Assembly (NCBI GenBank): GCA_015064125.1
Contig: SVSV01000008.1
Span: forward strand, 1 to 32,157
Direction: 5' to 3'
DNA from: Oscillospiraceae bacterium
GTDB lineage: Bacteria > Bacillota > Clostridia > Oscillospirales > CAG-272
Length of the DNA: 32,157 nucleotides
In this document: positions 9,953 to 19,118 of the stretch, in pieces
Layout: each line of letters starts with the position of its first letter
Position numbering within the stretch: position 1 is the first letter of the stretch
The notes under the pieces: model-generated
Databases searched by the model: none
What the model was told of the DNA's origin: nothing
The model's input: the letters and a program-made list of their open reading frames with translations, nothing else
Translations under genes and position numbers: made by a program

Positions 9953-11785
9953 ATGTGTGGTATTATCGGCTATACAGGTACAAGATCTGTCCTGCCCATT
10001 CTGCTGGAGGGACTTTCTACCCTCGAATACAGAGGCTATGATTCTGCGGGTGTTGCAGTACATCAAAACGGACTGCAAACGGTGAAAAGCAAGGGGCGTC
10101 TTGCACTGCTTGAGGAAAAGCTGCAGGCAAGAGCGCATCTTGAGGCCGCTACCTGCGGCATCGGTCACACACGCTGGGCTACGCATGGCGAGCCCTCTGA
10201 CCAGAATTCGCACCCTCACGGCACCGATCGTCTGGCGCTGGTGCACAACGGCATCATTGAAAACTATCTGGAAATTGCCGCGTTTCTTGTGGAGCAGGGC
10301 TATACCTTTTCTTCCCAAACGGACACGGAATCCGCGGCAAAGCTGCTCGATTATCATTACGCAAAAAGCGGCGATCCGCAAGAGGCTATTTTCAAAACCC
10401 TTGCTATGCTGCGCGGCTCGTATGCTCTTGGCATTTGCTTTGCCGATTATCCCGAGCGCATTTATGCTGTTCGCAAGGATAATCCGCTGATCGTGGCGAA
10501 AACGCCCACGGGCGCGCTCATTGCCTCTGATGTTCCTGCTGTGCTGGCACACACCAACACCTATTGGCGCCCTGAGGAGGGCGTGCTTGCCGTTTTGGAA
10601 AAGGATGCCGTTCGCTTCTTCAAGAGCTCGGGCGAGGAGGTTTCTCAAAAGCAGGAATGTGTCGATTGGAATGTGGCGCAAGCACAAAAGGGCGGCTTTC
10701 CGCACTTTATGCTCAAGGAGATCCACGAGGAGCCGACTGCCATTTCTCAAACCGCTTCCGCTTATATGAAGGATGGATTGCCCCACTTCAATCTGGAGCT
10801 GCTTGACACGGATCGCCTGAAAGAATTTCGCGCCATCCATATCGTTGCCTGCGGCACGGCTATGCACGCCGGGTTAATTGGCAAAAGCGTTATCGAACAG
10901 CTTTGCCGTGTTCCTGTTTCCGTGGAGATCGCCAGTGAATTCCGCTACCGTGATCCTATTTTGCACGAGCAGGATCTGGTCATTTTGCTTTCGCAATCGG
11001 GCGAAACTGCCGATACGCTGGCCGCCCTGCGCCACGCTAAGGCAAACGGCGTGCATACGCTGGCTATCGTGAACGTGATCGGCTCTACGGTGGCACGCGA
11101 GGCAGACAGCGTGCTTTACACCTTAGCGGGCCCTGAAATTGCCGTTGCCAGCACCAAGGCTTACAGCGTGCAATGCACACTTCTTTATCTTTTGGCGTTG
11201 CGCCTTGGATTGGTTAACGGTAAATTAAGTGCCCAAACGGTACGTGAAATTTGTGAGAAGCTACGCGTACAGGTTCCCGCTGCCGTTGAGGAGGTGCTGA
11301 AGAGCTGTGATAAGGTGCGCGCTGCCGCTGAGAAAGTGGTTGATGCAGAGCATATGTTTTATATCGGGCGCGGTGTCGATTGTGCGCTTTGCACTGAGGC
11401 CTCGCTCAAGCTCAAGGAAATTTCCTATATCCACAGCGAAGCCTATGCGGCCGGTGAGCTGAAGCACGGTACCATATCGCTTGTCGTGGACGGGACGCCT
11501 GTTGTGGCGCTTTCTACCGTTTCAAGCGTTGCCGAAAAGATGCTGTCAGGTATTCGTGAGGTTGCCTCGCGTGGCGCAAAGATTCTTTGCGTGACCACCA
11601 AGCAGATCAGCGAGCAATATGACCTGCCTGCCGATATCCATCTTGTTTTGCCCGAGATCGACGAGCTGCTGGCTCCTTTTCCTGCCATTTGCGTCATGCA
11701 GCTGCTGGCGTATTACGTGTCCGCCCTGAAGGGCCTCGACGTGGATAAGCCCCGTAATCTCGCGAAATCCGTGACGGTAGAATAA
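9953..11785 (+). CDS. glmS: Glutamine--fructose-6-phosphate aminotransferase (isomerizing)
   Basis: MCGIIGYTG N-terminal Cys; LEYRGYDSAGVAV; SQSGETADTLAALR; C-terminal PRNLAKSVTVE; RBS aaaaggag. Confidence 0.97.
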   Translation: MCGIIGYTGTRSVLPILLEGLSTLEYRGYDSAGVAVHQNGLQTVKSKGRLALLEEKLQARAHLEAATCGIGHTRWATHGEPSDQNSHPHGTDRLALVHNGIIENYLEIAAFLVEQGYTFSSQTDTESAAKLLDYHYAKSGDPQEAIFKTLAMLRGSYALGICFADYPERIYAVRKDNPLIVAKTPTGALIASDVPAVLAHTNTYWRPEEGVLAVLEKDAVRFFKSSGEEVSQKQECVDWNVAQAQKGGFPHFMLKEIHEEPTAISQTASAYMKDGLPHFNLELLDTDRLKEFRAIHIVACGTAMHAGLIGKSVIEQLCRVPVSVEIASEFRYRDPILHEQDLVILLSQSGETADTLAALRHAKANGVHTLAIVNVIGSTVAREADSVLYTLAGPEIAVASTKAYSVQCTLLYLLALRLGLVNGKLSAQTVREICEKLRVQVPAAVEEVLKSCDKVRAAAEKVVDAEHMFYIGRGVDCALCTEASLKLKEISYIHSEAYAAGELKHGTISLVVDGTPVVALSTVSSVAEKMLSGIREVASRGAKILCVTTKQISEQYDLPADIHLVLPEIDELLAPFPAICVMQLLAYYVSALKGLDVDKPRNLAKSVTVE

Positions 11786-11830
11786 CCGCTTACGTCAATA
11801 GGCTGATCATATGCGTGAAAAACGCAACTA

Positions 11831-11872
11831 AAAAGGCGAGCGGGTCACCGAATGGTGACCCGCTCGCCTTTT
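11831..11872 (+). terminator. Intrinsic terminator of glmS
   Basis: AAAAGGCGAGCGGGTCACC-GAAT-GGTGACCCGCTCGCCTTTT. Confidence 0.92.
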
Positions 11873-11914
11873 GCGATCTCCCCGGATTGTTGCCGCAAAT
11901 TTGATTTTTAAATT

Positions 11915-11950
11915 TTTTTATTTTATATTTACTTTTTATTTTATATTTAC
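11915..11950. repeat. Exact 18-bp tandem duplication (TTTTTATTTTATATTTAC x2)
   Basis: Read directly at 11915-11932 and 11933-11950. Confidence 0.9.
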
Positions 11951-12009
11951 AAATTGATTTCAGGATGTTATACTTAGCATAGGTCATATTACCAGAGGAA
12001 TCTTTATGT

Positions 12010-12368
12010 ATGAAAGCAGGATTTGCAGAGGTTGAATACACACCGATAAAGGGCTTTATGCCCGGAGAATTTGATGCCTACTATGCCAAGGGGCGTACAC
12101 ACCTTTGCAGGCAAACGCCGCAGCGTTTACAAGCAATGAATAAACGGTAATTCTCATTTCCGCCGACCATCTGATGTTCTCCAATAGCTACGCAAATGCG
12201 ATCCGTAGCCAAATCGCAGAGCAAACGGGTGTGCCGATCGATAACGTGCTGCTTGCTGCTTCGCATACGCATATGGGCCCCTCCTTGGATATACCTTGCT
12301 GGAAATCTCCCGCTGAGCCCGAGATCGCTCAGGCGGTGGCACTACTGAGGAACGTACCCCTATCATAG
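12010..12368 (+). pseudogene. Degraded fragment of a neutral/alkaline ceramidase-like protein
   Basis: MKAGFAEVEYTPIKGFMPGEFDAYYAKG // frameshift near 12091-12096 // YTPLQANAAAFTSNE* (TAA 12141-12143) TVILISADHLMFSNSYANAIRSQIAEQTGVPIDNVLLAASHTHMGPS...; 3' part missing. Confidence 0.75.
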
Positions 12369-12428
12369 AATTTGTCGAAAAATATTCGAGTTGATATTTG
12401 GCGTTATCAATCAACAAAGAAAGGATAA

Positions 12429-13925
<1,497 letters not shown>

Positions 13926-13947
13926 CCCCGATGAAAGAGTATGCTTA

Positions 13948-13992
13948 AGGGGCAGGCACCTAACGGTTTCCGTGAGGTGCCTGCCCTTTTTT
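13948..13992 (+). terminator. Intrinsic terminator
   Basis: AAGGGGCAGGCACCT-loop-AGGTGCCTGCCCTTTTTT. Confidence 0.9.
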
Positions 13993-14001
13993 GGTTTGCT
14001 A

Positions 14002-15099
14002 TTATTTTACCAAAAGGGTTTTGACGTTTTTCTGAGATTTGGCATAGGCGATCGCCTTGTTGATCTCGGTGACCTTGAAGCACGTGCCCAGCTCCTTGAT
14101 TTTCTCGTGCAGCTCGGTGTGGGTTGACAAAAAGTCAAGATAAATGCCGACGTCACACATAGAGTACTGCGAGGAGCCGATGATATGCAGAGCCTTGAAG
14201 GTGATGAGCTGGGGCTGGATCGCGATCTCGCCCGAGGCGCTGTACTGACCGGGAACCAGATAAACACCTCTGTTTCGAAGAATATCCATGCCCTGCACGA
14301 CTGCGGCAGGTGCACCCGAGCATTCGATCGTGAGATCGACACCAAGCCCACCGTTTTCTGCTTGCAGTGCCTTCGTGACAGCCTCAACGCCCTCACGGGT
14401 GAGATTAAAGACCTTATCGGCACCGATCGCGAGGGCTGTGTTCTCTCTTGTGGTGTCGTTGCCGGCGGTGATGGCATAGACGGTCTTCACGCCCAGTGCC
14501 TTCAGATACATCACGGCAAAGGTGCCAACGGGGCCAAGGCCCTGTACCACGGCCACGTTGATGCTTGAGAAATCAACGTCCGCTTTTTTTGCCAGCTCAC
14601 AGGCGTGAATGGCCGTGGGGCCGGGGCAGGCAAAGGTGGCGGCAACTCTGGGGTCGATGCTCGCGGGAATTTTCACGAGATTTGACAGGGGCGTGTAGTT
14701 CACCTCGGCATAGCCACCGTAAAGATAGGGGGCCACGTCAATGCTGCCGCCGTTGGTGACCTGCATATTGACGCAGTTGGCATCGTCGCCGTTTTTGCAA
14801 AGAATACATTCCCCGCAAGGAATGGCAATATCGGCAATGACGTGATCGCCAATGGCAAGGCCGTATTTTGCGCCCTCTTTTTCATCAAGATCGGTAATTC
14901 TGCCAACGAATTCGTGGCCGATCACCGTCGGGGGGTTAATGGCCAGCTTGCCGTTGTGGAAATGCAGGTCGGTGCCGCAAATACCGCTGGCGACCAGCTC
15001 CATTTGTCCATATCCCTTGGGGGTAGGTGTGATCTCAAATTCACGCACCTCAAAATCCTTGTGCGGCCCCATAAAAACAGCTGCTTTTGCTTTCATCAT
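14002..15099 (-). CDS. Zinc-dependent medium-chain alcohol/polyol dehydrogenase
   Basis: SGICGTDLHFHNG catalytic-Zn region, GHEFVGRI, structural-Zn CGECILCKNGDDANC, Rossmann VVQGLGPVGTFAV. Confidence 0.9.
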   Translation of the reverse strand: MMKAKAAVFMGPHKDFEVREFEITPTPKGYGQMELVASGICGTDLHFHNGKLAINPPTVIGHEFVGRITDLDEKEGAKYGLAIGDHVIADIAIPCGECILCKNGDDANCVNMQVTNGGSIDVAPYLYGGYAEVNYTPLSNLVKIPASIDPRVAATFACPGPTAIHACELAKKADVDFSSINVAVVQGLGPVGTFAVMYLKALGVKTVYAITAGNDTTRENTALAIGADKVFNLTREGVEAVTKALQAENGGLGVDLTIECSGAPAAVVQGMDILRNRGVYLVPGQYSASGEIAIQPQLITFKALHIIGSSQYSMCDVGIYLDFLSTHTELHEKIKELGTCFKVTEINKAIAYAKSQKNVKTLLVK

Positions 15100-15105
15100 T
15101 ATTTC

Positions 15106-15870
15106 CTACCTTTCTATTTTTACTGAAAAATATGTTTTATAAATTGCTTCGATTTCACCAAGCTCCTCTTTTGTGAGAGGATGCTGTGCCCGATAGGGAT
15201 AGTCAAGCCCCATGGCCTCGTATTTCGCGCTCCCCAGTCGGTGAAAGGGCAACAGGTCAACGTGCTTTGTCGAAAGCTCCCGCAGGCACTCGCAAATGGC
15301 ATGTGTCGCCTGTGGCGAGGTATTAAAGCCCGGGATCAGGGGGATGCGAATGAAAACCGTCATACGGTCCTCGCGCAGTCGCCGAAGATTGTCAACAACG
15401 CGCGACAGATCACCGCCGATCTCGCTGTATTTTTGTGCGTCTGACGTTTTGAAATCAAACAAATAGCCCGTTACAAAGGGATTTAGCTCCTGAAAAAGGG
15501 CGTACGGCACGCACCCTGCGGTGTCTACCAGAAGCGATACGCCGTTTTCCCGTAACGTCCGTGCCAGCGGCACAAGCCTTGCTGCTTGCAGCATCGCCTC
15601 GCCACCCGAAAAGGTCACGCCGCCGTTGCTTTCGTCAAAAAAGGCTTTGTCCTCCAAAAGCTCAGGCAGGAGCTCTTCTGCCGACAAAAGCTGTCCGAGC
15701 ACCTCGGTCTTGTTCGTGGCGCGGTAGTGAAGGGAAACGGGCTCCCCACTTAGGTTTTCGGGATTGTGGCACCAGGGGCAGCGCAGGTTGCAGCCCTTGA
15801 AGAATACGGTGGTGCGGATCCCCTCGCCGTCCCCCACGGAAAAATGCTGGATCTTTGAGATATTGAGCAT
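15106..15870 (-). CDS. Glycyl-radical enzyme activating enzyme (radical SAM, PFL-AE-like minimal form)
   Basis: GDGEGIRTTVFFKGCNLRCPWCHNPEN (CxxxCxxC); FSGGEAMLQ; directly downstream of the GRE with RBS AGGAG overlapping the GRE stop. Confidence 0.92.
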   Translation of the reverse strand: MLNISKIQHFSVGDGEGIRTTVFFKGCNLRCPWCHNPENLSGEPVSLHYRATNKTEVLGQLLSAEELLPELLEDKAFFDESNGGVTFSGGEAMLQAARLVPLARTLRENGVSLLVDTAGCVPYALFQELNPFVTGYLFDFKTSDAQKYSEIGGDLSRVVDNLRRLREDRMTVFIRIPLIPGFNTSPQATHAICECLRELSTKHVDLLPFHRLGSAKYEAMGLDYPYRAQHPLTKEELGEIEAIYKTYFSVKIER

Positions 15871-15873
15871 AGC

Positions 15874-17976
15874 TTACTCCTGCTGGGTGCGGTTTAAAAT
15901 ATCGAGCTGCACGTCCTTTTCAAGGGTCACGTAGAATGCAGAAAAGCCCGAGACGCGCACAACCAGATTTTGGTATTTTTCGGGATGGTCTATCGCGTCC
16001 ATCAGTGTTTCGCGCGAGGTGGCATTGATCTGGATCTCCTGCCCGCCCTGCTTAAAATAGGTCTTGATCAGCGCCATCAGCTTTTTGCGCTTTTCTGCGT
16101 CAAACATAGAAGGGGAAAACTTTTGGTTTACCACGCTGCCGCAGGCGACCTTGGTGTAATCGGGCCTCGAGAGGCTGATCAGGGTGGAGGTGGCGCCTCG
16201 GGTATCCCGTCCGTAGGTGGGAGAAGCGGCATCGGAGAGGGGCTCACCGCGCAATCTGCCGTCGGGGGTGGCGTTGATGATCCTGCCTGCGTAAATATTG
16301 CTGATGTTGGCGGCTGCCGCAATATAGATGCCGCCACCGTCACGGGTCTTATGCTTGGCAAACAAAGCGCTGAGGCACTCAATAAACCACACGGCATATT
16401 TGTCAGCAAAAGCATCGTTGTTGCCGTATTTCGGTGCAGCCAACAGCTTTTGGCGCAGCTCCCCGTATCCCTCAAAGTTGGCATTCATGGCATCTCGGAG
16501 GTCAGCAAGCGTTGCGGCGTGATCGACAAATACCACCTTTTCAATGGCGGCAAGCGAATCGGCAACCGTGCCGATCCCCATCACCGCCGCGCCGTGAACG
16601 GAGGGGTAAATGCTGCCGCCGCAGTTGAGGTCAAGCCCTCTTTCAATACAGCCCTCGCAAAAGCAGGATAAAAACGGCTCGGCGAAAAAGGCCTGATTGA
16701 TGGCATCGTTCGATGCGTTAAATCTGAACACATATTCGTCAACGCCAAAGGCAAGCTGCTTTTCAAAGGCGGCCATAAAGTCGCCTATTGAGGTGATATC
16801 CTCAAGTCTGCAAGGCTCAAGCCCCAGCGACTGATTGGTGGCGCTCATGCCGTTGTTGAAAATATAATCAAAAAATCGCGGGGTGTCAAAGCGCCCGTCG
16901 GACCACGGCGGCTGTTTGCCTGTGATGAAGTTTTCAATACAGCCTACCATAGAATAATTGTAGACGTCCTCATCGGCATAGCCGTATTTTTTCAGCGCGG
17001 CAATATTCACGTCATCGTTCATAATGGCGGGATATCCAAGCCCCGTGCCGATGGTTTCAAGACATTCGTCCAAAAAATCGTCTGGGGTGCTTTGCGTATA
17101 GCGCAGTGAGAGATTGGGGCCGGGGACGTTGCAATTTCTGACTGCACGCAGAATGCAGCGGCTGAGGGGATTTACCTCGCACTTGCCGCTTTTGCTTTGC
17201 CCGCCGATGCAGATATTGATGGTGTCGTTTTGAAGCTTGATGAAAACGTTTTCCAAAAGCTCAATGGCAAACGCGTCGCTTAAGGCCTGCTTTTCAATAT
17301 CCGACTTGTAAAAGGGATACAGATATTGGTCAAGGCGACCGAGTGCCATGGCACGCCGTCCCTCCATCGAAAAGGCCAGATGGCAAAACCATACCAGCTG
17401 AAGCGCCTCGGGGAAGCTTGCGGGCGGGCCGCTCAGAATGGCGCGGCAATTGTCGGTGATAAACTGCAAGCGCTGCGCGTCAAGATCGGGGGAGCCCTTC
17501 AGTGCTTCGGCCCGAAGCATATAATTTTCGATCATTTTTGAAAAGCCGCATAGGCTTTTTCGCATGGCCTTAAGTGTCGCGGTCCTTTCAGGGTCGCCTT
17601 GATGTACCTCCAGCGATGCTTCGATCTCGCCGATCATACCGGGCAGACCTGTGCGAAGAATATGGCTGTAATCGGGGGCATAGTGGTCTTTGTTGGTGAT
17701 AAAGCTTCTCTGAGAGAATTTATCCACCAGGCCCCTCGCGTAATTCAGCACAAGCGCGCTTTCATCACAAAACAAAGATGCTTGGTTTCCTGCTATCCAC
17801 TCGCTTTTAAGAATAACGGGCACGGGGACCGCAAACAGGGAGTAAATGCCGTTTGCACGCAGGGTGGCATAATCGGCACTAAGATCCTCCTTGTAGCCCA
17901 AATAGCGGAAATAATACGGCGCATAGGTGCCGCTGTTTTGCTTTAATTCCTCATTTAAGCTTTCAAACAGCTTCAT
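15874..17976 (-). CDS. Glycyl radical enzyme (PFL/diol-dehydratase superfamily), substrate unknown
   Basis: Cys-loop NYSMVGCIENFITGKQPPWSDG; C-terminal radical loop VVRVSGFSAFYVTL; start at 17976 gives 7-nt spacing to AGGAGG. Confidence 0.92.
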   Translation of the reverse strand: MKLFESLNEELKQNSGTYAPYYFRYLGYKEDLSADYATLRANGIYSLFAVPVPVILKSEWIAGNQASLFCDESALVLNYARGLVDKFSQRSFITNKDHYAPDYSHILRTGLPGMIGEIEASLEVHQGDPERTATLKAMRKSLCGFSKMIENYMLRAEALKGSPDLDAQRLQFITDNCRAILSGPPASFPEALQLVWFCHLAFSMEGRRAMALGRLDQYLYPFYKSDIEKQALSDAFAIELLENVFIKLQNDTINICIGGQSKSGKCEVNPLSRCILRAVRNCNVPGPNLSLRYTQSTPDDFLDECLETIGTGLGYPAIMNDDVNIAALKKYGYADEDVYNYSMVGCIENFITGKQPPWSDGRFDTPRFFDYIFNNGMSATNQSLGLEPCRLEDITSIGDFMAAFEKQLAFGVDEYVFRFNASNDAINQAFFAEPFLSCFCEGCIERGLDLNCGGSIYPSVHGAAVMGIGTVADSLAAIEKVVFVDHAATLADLRDAMNANFEGYGELRQKLLAAPKYGNNDAFADKYAVWFIECLSALFAKHKTRDGGGIYIAAAANISNIYAGRIINATPDGRLRGEPLSDAASPTYGRDTRGATSTLISLSRPDYTKVACGSVVNQKFSPSMFDAEKRKKLMALIKTYFKQGGQEIQINATSRETLMDAIDHPEKYQNLVVRVSGFSAFYVTLEKDVQLDILNRTQQE

Positions 17977-18012
17977 AGGCATACCTCCTCTTTGATGAAT
18001 GAGCCTGATTTC

Positions 18013-18041
18013 ATTTTACTGCTGCAGGCGGCAGGCGTCAA
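18013..18041 (-). promoter_or_regulatory. Putative promoter of the GRE operon
   Basis: Minus strand TTGACG-N17-TAAAAT; spacer contains a tandem 7-mer GCAGGCG x2 (plus-strand sense). Confidence 0.65.
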
Positions 18042-18060
18042 TAAACAAAAATAAAAAATC

Positions 18061-18089
18061 TTGACAAAATTAATATAAAGTGCTATCAT
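18061..18089 (+). promoter_or_regulatory. Putative promoter of the AraC-family regulator
   Basis: TTGACA-N17-TATCAT. Confidence 0.75.
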
Positions 18090-18125
18090 AAACCTAAGGA
18101 CATACCAAAAACAGAGGTGCTTATC

Positions 18126-18926
18126 ATGCAGACCTATGAGATCGAAGCGTTGCCGCGTGTGGAGTTCGCACACGTCTATCACGCAAACACCTATTTCAAC
18201 ACCTTCCCCAAAAGAAAAAACGCCCTGGAGGTCACCTTCATCTCCGAGGGGTCGATCACGGTTGAATATAACGGTAGGGAATACGTGGCAAGCAAGGGTG
18301 ACATTGTTTGTTTGCCGTATGACCAAGCCAGGATCCGTATCAGGGCGCACGCCTATCACGAGCACCATACGGTCCTTGCGCAATTGAAATGGTGCTTGCA
18401 GGACGATGGAAACGGCTTATATCTGCCGATCGTGACGCCTGTGCAATTTGATACACGCGCTGCGGCCAATATCATCGATCAGCTGATATCCAACCAGCTG
18501 ATCTTCAAGACCTCGCCTACAAAGGGGGCAACGATGTTTCTTGGCTTGCTTTATGAGATCGATCAATGCAACAGAAAGCAAAAAAAGCTGACTTTGCCGA
18601 GCGAGGCGCTATATACGCTGCGCGCCAAGGAATACGTGCAACGCAGGCTCTATGCACCTATCACACAAAAAGAGGTGGCGGAGCATCTTTCGATCTCCCC
18701 CGAATATCTGTGCGCGGTGTTTAAAAAGACAGAGGGGATCACCTTTATGAAATATGTCAATACTGAGAAATTGGCGGCCATCAGAGCGCTGATGGAAAAG
18801 GAGGGGATCCATTTATACGAGGCGGCGGCGCTCTTTGGCTATCATGACGCAAACTACGTCAGTCGGTTGTTCAAAAAATATTACGGATATAATATTACAG
18901 ATCGGAAAAATGACCTTTCCGAATAA
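18126..18926 (+). CDS. AraC-family transcriptional regulator (cupin-like N-terminus, HTH C-terminus)
   Basis: 'PITQKEVAEHLSISPEYLCAVFKKTEGITFMKYVNTEKLAAIRALM...ALFGYHDANYVSRLFKKYYGYN'. Confidence 0.93.
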   Translation: MQTYEIEALPRVEFAHVYHANTYFNTFPKRKNALEVTFISEGSITVEYNGREYVASKGDIVCLPYDQARIRIRAHAYHEHHTVLAQLKWCLQDDGNGLYLPIVTPVQFDTRAAANIIDQLISNQLIFKTSPTKGATMFLGLLYEIDQCNRKQKKLTLPSEALYTLRAKEYVQRRLYAPITQKEVAEHLSISPEYLCAVFKKTEGITFMKYVNTEKLAAIRALMEKEGIHLYEAAALFGYHDANYVSRLFKKYYGYNITDRKNDLSE

Positions 18927-18970
18927 AGATCTTGAAAGCAAGGGGCTGCGTCATTTACGCAGTCCCTGCG

Positions 18971-18997
18971 CAAAAAAGCCGACGGTAGGCTTTTTTG
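18971..18997. terminator. Intrinsic terminator (AraC gene side)
   Basis: CAAAAAAGCC-gacggta-GGCTTTTTTG. Confidence 0.85.
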
Positions 18998-19070
18998 ACG
19001 CGCGAAATTTGCGGTTTTTGCCTGCAAAACAGGCAAAAATTGCGGTGTTTAGCCGCAAAGCAAAAACGAC

Positions 19071-19112
19071 GGGGGTGAGTACCAAATGCATTTTTGCATT
19101 TGACTCACCCCC
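19071..19112. terminator. Long hairpin abutting the 3' end of the alanine dehydrogenase-like gene
   Basis: GGGGGTGAGTaccAAATGCA...TGCATTTgACTCACCCCC. Confidence 0.75.
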
Positions 19113-19118
19113 TGTTTA

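Noticed and set aside
9902-10867. 321-aa minus-strand ORF antisense to glmS
   Set aside because: Overlaps conserved glmS coding sequence; no recognisable domain.
17977-17982. Alternative GRE start at 17982 (MPMKLF)
   Set aside because: It would leave only about 1 nt between AGGAGG and ATG; the ATG at 17976 has a normal 7-nt spacing.
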